Source of the DNA: Gammaproteobacteria bacterium
Lineage (GTDB): Bacteria; Pseudomonadota; Gammaproteobacteria; Pseudomonadales; Pseudomonadaceae
Direction: 5' to 3'
DNA length: 60,770 bases
Assembly: GCA_012728415.1 (NCBI GenBank)
Contig: JAAYFD010000029.1
Span: 1 to 60,770, forward strand
Below are positions 37,888 to 47,250 of this stretch, in pieces (the first letter of the stretch is position 1; every line of letters begins with the position of its first letter). A program made the translations under genes and the position numbers. A model generated the notes under the pieces. The model was not told the origin of the DNA. It ran no database searches and was given only the letters and a program-made list of their open reading frames with translations.

Positions 37888-40800
37888 TGGGCAATCTCCT
37901 GGCGTTGTTGTTGCAATAGCTGGCTTAAGCGGCTCAGTTGCGGCTCGATGCGCTTGAGCTGCGCCGGCTGGCCGCTATGACGTTCAATCAGATAACGCTG
38001 CTGAAACAGGGTCAGCACATCCGACTCCGGGTTGGGAAAAGCGCCCACAACAAAAATATTATTGTTGCTGCAGGCGTTAAACAGTTTTTCCACATTGTGG
38101 TAGGCCAGGGTGCCAATCTCGTCAATCGGCCAGTGAATGCAGACCTTCGCCTCGCCGCGCAGCAGCCGGGTAAAGGCCAGCAGGTATTTGCACAGAATCA
38201 GATAGGCCATGCCGTGGCTGGACGACTCCAGCAACTGGCGGTCATTGCGGATAACCAGATCCGAGCCACCCTCGTTCAGGTGCAGCTCCAGCCGCATCAG
38301 GCTTTCAAAGCTGAATTGCTGATCGCTGCGCAGCAGCTCGGCGACATCGGCCAGTTGCTTGAGATAGCTTTCCGGCGGCAGTTGGCCTGGGTGCTGCTCC
38401 CACTGCTGATGCGAGGCGGAGAAGGCTTTCAGCGGCTGCCAGAAACCCAGCTCGTCAATGGTGGACTGGATGCGCACCTCAGACTTGCTAATGCCCTCCA
38501 GCGCGAACTCCTCGGTCACCTCGGCACTCAGGCGGCGGCTTTGCTCGCTGATGCGCCGGTTCAGGTCGCGGAATACGGTAAAGAAGTTGTACAGGTCGCT
38601 GCCATAGTTGCGCCCCTGCTGGATCAGGTTTTGCTGTTGATCCTCCAGCAGGCGCAGCATGCCGGCAAAGGCTTGCAACATAGTGCGCGCCGCCGGCTGC
38701 TCGCCCAGCTGATGCCGCTGCTGCTGCCAGGTGTCCATAAAGTCGGCGGCGCTGTCGCGGATCAGGTCATTTTCAAACTGCTGCAGCGCCTTGCTGACCG
38801 CGCCTGAGCGTTCGCTGCGCTCGACCAGTGCCTGCTGCAGGCGGGCAATACGTTCGCGACAATCGGCGCTCTGCAGCGGCTCGCCTTCGGGCACAGCCGG
38901 CAATTGCGGCAACTGCTCGATCTGGCGCAGCAGCTTTTGCACGCTGTCCAGCTGTTGTTGCAGGACACCAGCTTGTTCGCGCCCCTGCTTGATGCGCTCG
39001 CGCTGCATGCTGCGCTGGTTGTTGAAGGCTTCGCCCAGGGCGCGCAGGGTTTCTTCCAGGGTCAGGCGTTTTTGTTCCAGCTCATACTCGGCTGCTACCA
39101 GCTGCGGCTTGCGCTGCTGCCAGTCAACCCGGATAAACTCCTGGTAGTCCTTTAGCTCGTCACGCCGTTCTTCGGTGCTGCGGATACGCTGACGCAGCTC
39201 CTTGAGCTTGCTTTCGAGCTGGCTGACGCGGTTGGGGTCGATGCCCTGCTCCAGCAGCTCCTGTTTAAGCGCCTGCTCCAGCTGGCGGATTTGCTCGTCA
39301 TAGCTGCGCTGACGCGCCTGCAGGTTTTGTTCGTGTTGCTGGTATTGCTCTTTGAGCCGGCCCAGCTGCTCTTCAAAGTCGGCCAGCTCTTCCAGCTTGC
39401 GGCTCTGGAACGCATCTTCACGCTCACGCAACAGGGTTTTCTGCCGCTGCTGCTGTTGTTGCAGCCGCTGCTCCAGCGTTTGCAACTGCTGACGCAAGTC
39501 TTCACGACGATGTCGCTTGAGCTGCTCCAGCTCCTGGCGATACTGCTCAAGGCTGTTTTTGGCAAACTCCAGATCGCTGCGCAACCGCTGCACCTGCTGC
39601 CGCGCCTGACTGGCCAGGCGTGCCGCTTCGTCACCGGCCTGATTGAGCAGTTTTTGCTGCTTTTCCAGCGTTTCCAGCTGCGCCTGTTCTTCACGCACCT
39701 GGGCCATGGCATCTTTTAGCGCCTGCGCCAGTTGTTCGTCATCGCGGGCGTGGGGCGGGGTTTCCAGCCGGCCCAGCTCGATCTGCAGCTGGTACAGGCT
39801 GGCTTCAGCCTGCGGCAACAACCTGGGATTAAGATCGCTGCGCTCCAGCAGCTCGGCGCGGATCACCTTGCCGATGCGCTGCTGCCAGCCGGGCTGCTGC
39901 TCCTGCAAAAACGCGCGCAGGCTGCCGGCTTTCGGCTCGCTCTGGCGTTGCAGTGCCTCGTGCTCCTGCTGGGCACGCTGCAGGCGCTGGCGCTGCCCGC
40001 TGACCTGTTGCAGATGGGCATCCTGTTCGCGGCGGGCCTTGTCCTGTGCCTGGGCCAGGCGGTCCAGCTCGGCGGTTTTCTCGTTCAGGGCATCCTGCGC
40101 CGCATTTACCCGCATTTGCTGTTCTTCGCTGCGCTCCAGTTCCAGCGGCTCCAGCAGACTGCCCTTGAGGCGAATTTCCACCTCTTTTTGCTGCCCAATC
40201 AACTGCACGCGCTGCTCGCTAAAGCGCTCACGCTCGACATTCAGCTCACGCTGGTAATCCTCTTCCAGCTCCTGGCGCTTGCGTGCCTGTTGCTCACGCA
40301 CGGCATTTTCCTGCCTGCGTACCTGCTCCAGCTGCTGATCGGTCTGGTCACGAAATTCTTGCAGCTGTTCGGCCAGCTCAAAACGGCGCGACTCAAAACG
40401 CTGCCGTGAGCTGCCCTCGGCCTCGCGCAGCAGTTGCAACTCCTCGTCTTGGCTGTCGCGCTCGGCACGCCAGACAGCGAGCTGATTAACCGCCTGCTCC
40501 AGTGCCGGCATGTCGCGTACTTCATAATCGTGAAAACGCTGCTCGATGCTGTCCAGCGTCAGCCTGGTCTGTTGTTGCTCGCTTTTGACCTGGCTGAGCT
40601 GGTTATCGTGTTCCAGCCGCTGCGCTTCGTAGTGTTCTTCCTGCTGCTGCAGCTCGCCTTGCCACTGGTTGATCTGCTGTTCCAGATCAGCATGGCCGCG
40701 TTTGAGCTCTGCGGCATCCTGCTGCAGCAGTGGCTGCAGGCGGGCAATCAGCAGTTCGCTGTCTTCCAGCTGCTGTACCTGGCCATCGAGCTTGTCGAAT

Positions 40801-41552
40801 TGCTGGCGCAACCCCTGCAAACGCCGCGACTGGCGCACTTGTTGCACCCAGTCGCGTACCTGGGCGCTCTTGATGCGGGTGGTCGGCAAGTCCACGCCCT
40901 CTTCTTCGAAAATCGCCGCCAGCATGGTTTTCAGCGTGTCCATCTTGCCTTCCTTGGCATGCACGGCACTGACCAGCTTTTCGATATGGCGCAGCCGGTG
41001 ATCCTTGTCACACAGGCTGTAGCGCAGCGCTTCCTGGCGCAGGCGGCCCACCATCTGGCGATCCAGTTTCAGGCTGCCGACATCATTCTGGATAATGGCG
41101 CGATAATCGCTGATGCTGTCGATTTTGTTGGAGTGCCCGATATTTTCCACGCGCAGGTGGCGGACAAAATCCGCGTAGCTGCGTGCATGCAGCTCGCCAT
41201 TGTCCAGCTGCTGCAAGAACAGGTTGCTGTCGTAGGCCGACGCCACGAAGCGATAGTCAACACCCTCATCACCACGGCGCATCAGCACTGCCATGCAGAT
41301 GGCACCGGATTCACGCCGGTATTCATAGACCAGGTAGGAGTTGGCGTTGGGCAGGTAATAGCGGTCAAATTTCTGCCGCGTACGCGGCACTACCGCATTG
41401 GGCCGTTCGCCATAAAACACCGGAATCAGCCGCTGCAAGGTGGTCTTGCCCGAGGCGTTGCTGCCGCAGATATTGCTGTGACCCTGCACATCAAGCTCTA
41501 CCACACCACCCAGGTGGCCATTGATCATGATGATGCGTAACAAATGCGCCAT
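37884..41552 (-). CDS. MukB/MksB/JetC-like SMC ATPase
   Basis: A 1222-residue SMC ATPase. The N-terminal head has Walker A GSNASGKTT (30-38) preceded by the SMC-type NGHLGG loop. Long coiled coils run from about 240-540 and 605-930. Between them lies a small hinge-like region (about 545-600, GWQQRIGKVIRAELLERSDL). The C-terminal head has the ABC signature SSSHGMAYLILC (from 1110) and Walker B VCIHWPIDEIG with D1144 and E1145. This layout is that of MukB/MksB/JetC rather than canonical SMC. ATG 41552 follows AGGATG. It is the first gene of the operon, whereas MukFEB, MksFEB and JetABCD normally place the SMC after kleisin and KITE. Confidence 0.88.
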   Translation of the reverse strand: MAHLLRIIMINGHLGGVVELDVQGHSNICGSNASGKTTLQRLIPVFYGERPNAVVPRTRQKFDRYYLPNANSYLVYEYRRESGAICMAVLMRRGDEGVDYRFVASAYDSNLFLQQLDNGELHARSYADFVRHLRVENIGHSNKIDSISDYRAIIQNDVGSLKLDRQMVGRLRQEALRYSLCDKDHRLRHIEKLVSAVHAKEGKMDTLKTMLAAIFEEEGVDLPTTRIKSAQVRDWVQQVRQSRRLQGLRQQFDKLDGQVQQLEDSELLIARLQPLLQQDAAELKRGHADLEQQINQWQGELQQQEEHYEAQRLEHDNQLSQVKSEQQQTRLTLDSIEQRFHDYEVRDMPALEQAVNQLAVWRAERDSQDEELQLLREAEGSSRQRFESRRFELAEQLQEFRDQTDQQLEQVRRQENAVREQQARKRQELEEDYQRELNVERERFSEQRVQLIGQQKEVEIRLKGSLLEPLELERSEEQQMRVNAAQDALNEKTAELDRLAQAQDKARREQDAHLQQVSGQRQRLQRAQQEHEALQRQSEPKAGSLRAFLQEQQPGWQQRIGKVIRAELLERSDLNPRLLPQAEASLYQLQIELGRLETPPHARDDEQLAQALKDAMAQVREEQAQLETLEKQQKLLNQAGDEAARLASQARQQVQRLRSDLEFAKNSLEQYRQELEQLKRHRREDLRQQLQTLEQRLQQQQQRQKTLLREREDAFQSRKLEELADFEEQLGRLKEQYQQHEQNLQARQRSYDEQIRQLEQALKQELLEQGIDPNRVSQLESKLKELRQRIRSTEERRDELKDYQEFIRVDWQQRKPQLVAAEYELEQKRLTLEETLRALGEAFNNQRSMQRERIKQGREQAGVLQQQLDSVQKLLRQIEQLPQLPAVPEGEPLQSADCRERIARLQQALVERSERSGAVSKALQQFENDLIRDSAADFMDTWQQQRHQLGEQPAARTMLQAFAGMLRLLEDQQQNLIQQGRNYGSDLYNFFTVFRDLNRRISEQSRRLSAEVTEEFALEGISKSEVRIQSTIDELGFWQPLKAFSASHQQWEQHPGQLPPESYLKQLADVAELLRSDQQFSFESLMRLELHLNEGGSDLVIRNDRQLLESSSHGMAYLILCKYLLAFTRLLRGEAKVCIHWPIDEIGTLAYHNVEKLFNACSNNNIFVVGAFPNPESDVLTLFQQRYLIERHSGQPAQLKRIEPQLSRLSQLLQQQRQEIAQ

Positions 41553-41662
41553 GTTGTCATCCTGAACTGCGATCGAAAACGGCAAGTTTACAGGATTTAC
41601 ACAGGCAAGCCGTAGCACAGCACTGCTAACCGGCTTGACCTGCTATGCCCAACGGCTCCGGC

Positions 41663-42138
41663 TTAACGCTCCATTACCTCATTGGCCGCTGGCAAGTAAC
41701 GCAAAGAAAAGTACAGCTGCTGATGGCCACAACCTGACTGTGACACAGGTCCGGCTGGCAACCGGGCCAAGGTGTCCGACTGATTATTGTCATGCAATGA
41801 CTGCAGCTGCTCCAGCGCTGCAAAGACAACCCGGTTGTACCAGGACTCCCAGCGTATGCCAACGCTGACTACCGGGTTGCGCCTGGGTACGGTTGAGCCA
41901 GAGTAACTGCTATCGGCATACATGCGGGCGTAAAACGACAACTCGTCTCCGAATGCCAGCGCGTTTTTATCAAGCAAATAGCCTGCTTCGACTTGGGCAC
42001 GCAAGGCATAAGCCGGTGCTTGTGCTTGCGACTCAAGCCGCAGGCTATGTTCAAGGGCAATCAGTGCCCTCCGGAATGTTGCTCCTGCATGCAGGCTTAT
42101 CCCGCCTGCAGGGTTGTAGCGCTCACCTGCCCACCTGC
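41663..42138 (-). pseudogene. 5'-truncated remnant of an outer-membrane beta-barrel-like protein
   Basis: An open frame with alternating hydrophobic/aromatic beta-strand patterns (RYNPAGGISLHAGATFRRAL, GDELSFYARMYADSSY, NPVVSVGIRWESWYN) runs from just after a TAA near 42140 to a stop at 41663. It has no ATG, GTG or TTG with a ribosome binding site except a TTG at 42004 in the middle of the pattern. It looks like the C-terminal end of a secreted or outer-membrane protein that lost its 5' part. I do not recognise the family. Confidence 0.45.
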
Positions 42139-42285
42139 ACCCTGCCCGGGAAAATTACCGCTCTTTTAGTGTTCCAGAGCAACGGGACAGCATGACCGCG
42201 CAGGACGCAAGCGTAGCCATGTAAAACAACGTTTGCCGCCATGCGCCAACAACCCTGTACAGCGCACAGCGCAGCCATACCCATG

Positions 42286-42939
42286 TCAACACTCTGCCAG
42301 CACCTGGTACAACAAGGCCACCAGCTCTGCCTGGCGACGCGTTTCTGTTTTATCAAACAGGTTGCGCAAGTGAAAAGCGACTGTGCTGCGGGCAACACCC
42401 TGCTCAAGGGTAATTTCGGCCAACGAGCTACCACGCACCAAAGCGCTGGCCACCCTCAGCTCGGCAGGCGTCAAGCCAAACCTCTTGATTAATATGTCCC
42501 AATCCATGTCTTGCACGGGGCGCACTGGCGGGTACGCCTCGCGCATCCGCCTTACCTGGCGCAAACGCGCGTCTATCGTTGCCAAAAGCACATCATAATC
42601 AACAGGCTTGACCAGGTAGTCATCAGCTCCAAGGCGTTTCCCCATGGCAATATCCCGCGGATTGTTGGCTGCAGACAGAAATACAAAGGGTGTATCAGCC
42701 TGAACCAGCCCCAGCTCACGGCCACGTTTCATAACCTCAAAACCATCAACCCCGGGCATGTAAATATCACACAGCACCAACTGTACCTTATGATTCCGAA
42801 GCTGCTTCAGCGCCTGCTGTCCATTGCTTGCACCTATCGCCTCATACCCTGCCTCACGCAGCTCTTCGACGATATCCCGCAACAAGTCTGGTTCATCTTC
42901 GACACACAGGATGATCTCGTTCCTCTGAATTTTATCCAC
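42286..42939 (-). CDS. Response regulator with receiver and LuxR-type DNA-binding domain
   Basis: A 217-residue NarL/FixJ-type regulator. The receiver has the acidic pocket ILCVEDEPDL, the phospho-acceptor D58 (LVLCDIYMPGVDGFEV), and GADDYLVKPVD with the conserved lysine. The C-terminal HTH reads LTPAELRVASALVRGSSLAE followed by ARSTVAFHLRNLFDKTETRR. It follows the histidine kinase by 28 bp and is the last gene of the three-gene signalling operon. Targets are unknown. Confidence 0.94.
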   Translation of the reverse strand: MDKIQRNEIILCVEDEPDLLRDIVEELREAGYEAIGASNGQQALKQLRNHKVQLVLCDIYMPGVDGFEVMKRGRELGLVQADTPFVFLSAANNPRDIAMGKRLGADDYLVKPVDYDVLLATIDARLRQVRRMREAYPPVRPVQDMDWDILIKRFGLTPAELRVASALVRGSSLAEITLEQGVARSTVAFHLRNLFDKTETRRQAELVALLYQVLAEC

Positions 42940-42967
42940 GTGCTCTCCCCTGGCTACACACCTTCCA

Positions 42968-44740
42968 TCAGCTGGCGCCCTCCCGGTATCTGGGCACAGT
43001 CAAAACAAATGAAATCCACCCTGCGCTGGTTAAATCAATACACAGGCTTCCATTTTGCAAGCATGCCAACTCGCGCGCCATATACAACCCGATACCAAGC
43101 CCTGCCTGCCCAGAAGTGTTGCTTGCCCTCCAGTACAGCTCAAATGCCCGATCCGGATCAACGCCTGCCGGCCACTCTCCCGGATTGCTAATACGGCAAA
43201 CAATCACTTGCTCCTCTACCACCACTTCCAGCTCGACAACATCATCATGCGCGTATTTGCAGGCATTATTAACCAGATTACACAGGATGTGCTCCAGGTG
43301 AACCGGGTCACACCAGGCTTCAGCCGTTGAAGGTGCTGTTATATGCATACGGCAACTTTCTGCATACTGGTCACCAACCACTTGCACCAACCGGACCAGG
43401 TCACAGGCTTCCGGGCATGTGTCTATCTGGCCGGCATCCAGACGCGCTGCGCCCAATGTGCTGTCTACCAGCCGGGCTAAACGCTCTACCCCTTCCCTGG
43501 CACGCTGTGCGCGTTCACGCACCTCGACTGCAGTCAACTGACCGGCACGACGAATCAACCGCTGCAGAGAAGAGTCCACAATTGCCAATGGTGTCCGAAA
43601 CTGATGTGAAACCATCGCAGCAAAATGCTGGTACAACTCCGCTGCGTTGCGCTCTCGTTGTAATGCCTCATCCAGCTCGCGGGTGCGTTCGCGCACCAGC
43701 TGCTCCAGATGATTACGATGCAGCGCCAGCTCCCGGCGGGAAACATACTGCTCGGTAATATCGTAGGCCACCACAACGGCACCCAGAATTTCGTTCTGGC
43801 CATCACGCAGGGTACTGATGCGTACTTCCAGATACAGAGGATCCTCGCTTCGCGGATCGTGCAGCAGCTGATCCGGCAACATGACCGTACCCCCGCTTAC
43901 ACCCTGGCGTAGCGCCTGCTGCAACTCGCTCTGTGCAAAAAAACCGATGCTATCCGGTAGCGGTCGCCCCAACACCCGGCGGGCCGGCTTGGCAAACAGC
44001 CTCTCAGCTGCCGGGTTGAACGCAGTGCAACAGCCCGCCGGGTCTACCGTAATCACGGCCGCCATGCTGGAGCCGACCACATGCTGGCTAAACGCCTTTT
44101 CCATACGCAGTTGCCAGGCCTGCTGCCAGGCCTTGCGCCGTCCCTTCACCAGGCTCACGCCCAGCAGGGTGCCTACACATAAAATGGCCAGCATCAGAAC
44201 AATTGTGTGCCGAAGCTCACGCCGGCTTGCTTCCAGCTCGGCTCCCAATGCCTCCCATTGCTCGACCATTGCCTGTGAGGCCGCCCGCGCCAACTGCTGG
44301 TCCAGCGGCTGCAAAAGAGCATCCAGCCTTTGCACCGCCGCACGCCCATCCTGCCCCAGCCGCTCCAGCAAGACCCCGATTTGTGGGCTGTCATGCTCAA
44401 ACTGCAGCAAAACCTCCTGCAGTCCAAGGTCTTCCATCTGTCGCCATTGCGGGCCTTCCCGCATAAGTTGCAAACGGCTGAGAAATACCCGGTACGCATT
44501 GACCAGCGGCTGCAACGTCTGCCCCTTCAGCGCATGATGCGCCAGCTGGTAACGCAACTCCAGGCTCGCCACCTGGGCCTGGGACACGACCCAAAGCACA
44601 TTGTTGCCTGGTGCCTGCAATTGCTTCTCATGCTGAATCTGATAGAGCCGGTATAGCGACAACGCCTGCAACACAAAAAATACCGCCAACAATACCATTG
44701 GCAGTCCGATAAACAGCCAGCGACGCACTCTGCGCTTCAT
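42968..44740 (-). CDS. Membrane sensor histidine kinase with PAS domain
   Basis: A 590-residue kinase. Two membrane segments (about 9-29 and 178-198) enclose a helical periplasmic domain of about 150 residues. A PAS domain follows (about 215-330, MAAVITVDPAGCCTAFNPAA), then HisKA with the phospho-acceptor H379 (MVSHQFRTPLAIVDSSL), then HATPase_c with N-box CNLVNNACKYA (N488, N491/N492) and G-box GLGIGLYMA. Its start overlaps the stop of the periplasmic molybdopterin-fold gene by 4 bp, suggesting that protein is the input subunit. No receiver domain; the partner regulator is encoded downstream. Confidence 0.95.
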   Translation of the reverse strand: MKRRVRRWLFIGLPMVLLAVFFVLQALSLYRLYQIQHEKQLQAPGNNVLWVVSQAQVASLELRYQLAHHALKGQTLQPLVNAYRVFLSRLQLMREGPQWRQMEDLGLQEVLLQFEHDSPQIGVLLERLGQDGRAAVQRLDALLQPLDQQLARAASQAMVEQWEALGAELEASRRELRHTIVLMLAILCVGTLLGVSLVKGRRKAWQQAWQLRMEKAFSQHVVGSSMAAVITVDPAGCCTAFNPAAERLFAKPARRVLGRPLPDSIGFFAQSELQQALRQGVSGGTVMLPDQLLHDPRSEDPLYLEVRISTLRDGQNEILGAVVVAYDITEQYVSRRELALHRNHLEQLVRERTRELDEALQRERNAAELYQHFAAMVSHQFRTPLAIVDSSLQRLIRRAGQLTAVEVRERAQRAREGVERLARLVDSTLGAARLDAGQIDTCPEACDLVRLVQVVGDQYAESCRMHITAPSTAEAWCDPVHLEHILCNLVNNACKYAHDDVVELEVVVEEQVIVCRISNPGEWPAGVDPDRAFELYWRASNTSGQAGLGIGLYMARELACLQNGSLCIDLTSAGWISFVLTVPRYREGAS

Positions 44741-45273
44741 TCAATATCCAGCCGCACCAGCTGCCAGACCCAGCGATAGTCGTAGCGTATATCCTGCAGC
44801 TCGGAATGCTGATCACGCGGATAGACAATCCAGAAAGGCCCTTTATCGCTGGGTAGCAACTGCTTGCCATTTTGGGTATCGGCTATCAGCACATCGTAAC
44901 GGTCAAACTCCTCTCTGGAAAACACTATTGCATAGGAGTTCAGTGCGCTGGCAACCACCTTTTTCCCTTTCGCCCCTACATATTCAAGCAAGTCACGCAT
45001 AAGATACCCGGAAAAGTGCTGTGGGCCATCAGTGACTGAAGTATGGGTTACCAGCTCGGTACGCTTCAGGGACGCCAGGATGCCACGATCAAGGCGCGCA
45101 TGATCATAACCAGCACTTCGCCTTGCTTTCCCATGCACTTCCAGGATCACCTCAGCCGTTGGCGCCGGCAGCGGATGATCCGCAAACACAGGCACGGAAG
45201 CACATAACAACACCACCAGCCACTGCAACCTTGACAATTGATGGCTGGCCCTCAACAAACCAAAACAGGACAT
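44737..45273 (-). CDS. Periplasmic molybdopterin-oxidoreductase-fold protein, probable sensor partner
   Basis: A 178-residue protein with a signal peptide (LQWLVVLLCASVPVFA, cleavage after residue about 31) and a domain resembling the sulfite-oxidase/YedY molybdopterin fold (HFSGYLMRDLLEYVGAKGKK, ALNSYAIVFSREEFDRYDVL, QLLPSDKGPFWIVYPRD). The mature part lacks the cysteine that binds molybdenum in true enzymes, so it probably does not catalyse. It starts a three-gene operon with a histidine kinase and response regulator, so it most likely binds a ligand for the kinase. Confidence 0.75.
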   Translation of the reverse strand: MSCFGLLRASHQLSRLQWLVVLLCASVPVFADHPLPAPTAEVILEVHGKARRSAGYDHARLDRGILASLKRTELVTHTSVTDGPQHFSGYLMRDLLEYVGAKGKKVVASALNSYAIVFSREEFDRYDVLIADTQNGKQLLPSDKGPFWIVYPRDQHSELQDIRYDYRWVWQLVRLDIE

Positions 45274-45399
45274 CCAGTTTCCTCCCAGTACGCGCTAATG
45301 TTATTCCAGTCTGCCAGGCCTGACCCTATTCAAATGACGGGTTACATGCCAGAAGATTCTGCCTAGACTGGCGGGAACGTTCAATCAACAGGTGGTCCT

Positions 45400-46401
45400 A
45401 TGTGGGATTTTGAATTACGCAAAGCCATTGGCCTGATGCTGAAAACCATGCCATTTCTGGTGCTGCGCATGGGCGTCTACTTTGGCATAACCCTTGGCTA
45501 CATCCTGCTGACCGGCACTGGCGCCGGCCTCGGCTGGGGCATTGGCGGCTTTGGCAGCAGCGACTTTCAGGCCCAGTCCGCCTTCTGGGGCGGACTCATC
45601 GGCTTTGGCATCTTTGGCACCATTGCCTACCTGATGCGCGAATACATCCTGTATATCGTCAAGGCCGGCCACATTGCTGTTCTGCTCGAGCTGGTGCATG
45701 GCAACCGCGTTCCCGAAGGCCGCTCGCAAGTCCAGCATGCCCGCCTCTCGGTACAAGAGCGTTTTGGCCAGGCCAGTGTACTGTTCGCTCTTGACCAGCT
45801 GATCAAAGGCGTGATCAAGGCCATCTCTGGGCTGGCCCGCGGCATTCTGACTTTTCTGCCAGTTCCCGGGCTGGAGCAACTGGCCAGGCTGCTGCATGCT
45901 TTCCTCAAGGTGGCCATCGGCTTTATTGACGAACTGATTCTGGCCTACGCCATGCACACCCGCAGCGACAACCCCTGGAGCGCCAGCAAGGATGCACTGG
46001 TCCTGTATGGCCAAAACTACAAAACCATGTTCAAGAATGCCGCCTGGCTGGCGCTAATCATCTACGGCCTGAGCTTGCTGGTCTTTATCGTCATGCTGTT
46101 TCCTGCCGGACTGCTTGTTTACCTGGCGCCGGGCGGCTGGTCAGCTGCCTCGGTGGTACTGGCCCTGCTGCTGGCCTGGAGCCTGAAAGCCGCAGTGCTT
46201 GAGCCACTGGCCATTACCTGCATGATGCAAGTGTATTTTAAAACCATTGCCGACCAAGAGCCCAATCCCGAGTGGGATGCCCGCCTGGAACAAATGTCCA
46301 GGCAGTTCCGTACCATCAAGGAGAAAGCCCGCCAGTTTGGCCGCGGCAACGACGCCCCAGAGCCGGCAGCCGCCAACCCTGGAGCAGAACCTCCGCCCTA
46401 G
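45400..46401 (+). CDS. Conserved multi-pass inner-membrane protein of unknown function
   Basis: A 333-residue protein with about five membrane segments, several rich in glycine (GITLGYILLTGTGAGLGWGI, FWGGLIGFGIFGTIAYLM, LALIIYGLSLLVFIVMLFP, SVVLALLLAWSLKAAVLEP) and a charged, proline-rich C-terminal tail. I do not recognise the family. Monocistronic, ending at a strong terminator, next to two further exported or membrane proteins on the same strand. Confidence 0.75.
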   Translation: MWDFELRKAIGLMLKTMPFLVLRMGVYFGITLGYILLTGTGAGLGWGIGGFGSSDFQAQSAFWGGLIGFGIFGTIAYLMREYILYIVKAGHIAVLLELVHGNRVPEGRSQVQHARLSVQERFGQASVLFALDQLIKGVIKAISGLARGILTFLPVPGLEQLARLLHAFLKVAIGFIDELILAYAMHTRSDNPWSASKDALVLYGQNYKTMFKNAAWLALIIYGLSLLVFIVMLFPAGLLVYLAPGGWSAASVVLALLLAWSLKAAVLEPLAITCMMQVYFKTIADQEPNPEWDARLEQMSRQFRTIKEKARQFGRGNDAPEPAAANPGAEPPP

Positions 46402-46454
46402 GCCCGCACCCGGTTTCCTTCCTGGGGAAATGAGGAAACGCACACACCGCCCCC

Positions 46455-46487
46455 GGCCCCGCACCCTGCGGGGCCGGCATTTTTATT
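46455..46487 (+). terminator. Terminator after the multi-pass membrane protein gene
   Basis: Perfect 9-bp stem GGCCCCGCA / TGCGGGGCC with loop CCC, then GGCATTTTTATT. It separates the gene at 45400 from the exported-protein gene at 46516. Confidence 0.92.
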
Positions 46488-46515
46488 GTTATCCATCAAA
46501 CGAGAGAACCAAATC

Positions 46516-47223
46516 ATGACTCCATCCCCACTACGCACCCGCCTGGCAGCCAGTCTGGCAGCCCTTGCTTTTACCCCGCTGGCCGCCTTGGCAGCAGGCT
46601 CGGCCAGCGTCAACTATGGCGGAGAAAGCGGACAAATCTACTGGCAGGACAAAGGCACCGTGCGTGTCGATATGGCGCCTGCGGCTGGCGAAGGCTACGC
46701 CCTGCTCAAAGACAGCAAGGTCTACATGGTTAACCCGGACGCTCCCCAAGGCATGCCACAGGTAATGGAAGTAGGTGACATGTTCCAGCTTGCAGCCGGC
46801 TTTATTAACGAGGACGACGATGACCTGCTCAAGGATCTGGGTGAAAACATCCAGTCCATACGCAAAACCGGCACCACCGAAACCATTGCCGGCATCCGGG
46901 GCGAAGTCTATGAAGTCACGATACAGGACAAAAACGGCAACATCGAAACCGAACAACTGGTGCTGACCGACGACCCGGCGGTGATTGAACTGTCTGAGGC
47001 TTTTCTCGGCTTTACCGGCAGCATGATCGGCGCAGACTACATGAATCCGCTCAAGACCGCCCTGCCCAAAGGCAAGCACGGCCTGTTACGCATTGGCGAT
47101 GGCATGATAGTAGAAAGCCTTGACCGCAACACCCCCGCTGCCAGCATCTTTGAACTGCCATCGGAGCCAGTTAATTTTGGCGGCATGATGAAGCAACTAA
47201 TGGAGCAGGCAACACAGCAGTAA
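46516..47223 (+). CDS. Exported protein of unknown function
   Basis: A 235-residue protein with a clean Sec signal peptide (LAASLAALAFTPLAALAAG, cleavage after about residue 26). The mature part is acidic and beta-rich with GESGQIYWQDKGTVRVDMAP, a DUF4412-like GIRGEVYEVTIQDKNGN and an acidic run (NEDDDDLL). No membrane anchor or lipobox. Probably periplasmic; the gene precedes a DUF805 membrane protein by 27 bp. Confidence 0.8.
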   Translation: MTPSPLRTRLAASLAALAFTPLAALAAGSASVNYGGESGQIYWQDKGTVRVDMAPAAGEGYALLKDSKVYMVNPDAPQGMPQVMEVGDMFQLAAGFINEDDDDLLKDLGENIQSIRKTGTTETIAGIRGEVYEVTIQDKNGNIETEQLVLTDDPAVIELSEAFLGFTGSMIGADYMNPLKTALPKGKHGLLRIGDGMIVESLDRNTPAASIFELPSEPVNFGGMMKQLMEQATQQ

Positions 47224-47250
47224 ATACACACTCATATCGAAGGAGGCTTT

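Noticed and set aside
40434-41540. 368-codon open frame antisense to the SMC ATPase
   Set aside because: Leucine/glutamine-rich mirror of coiled-coil coding sequence; no start signal.
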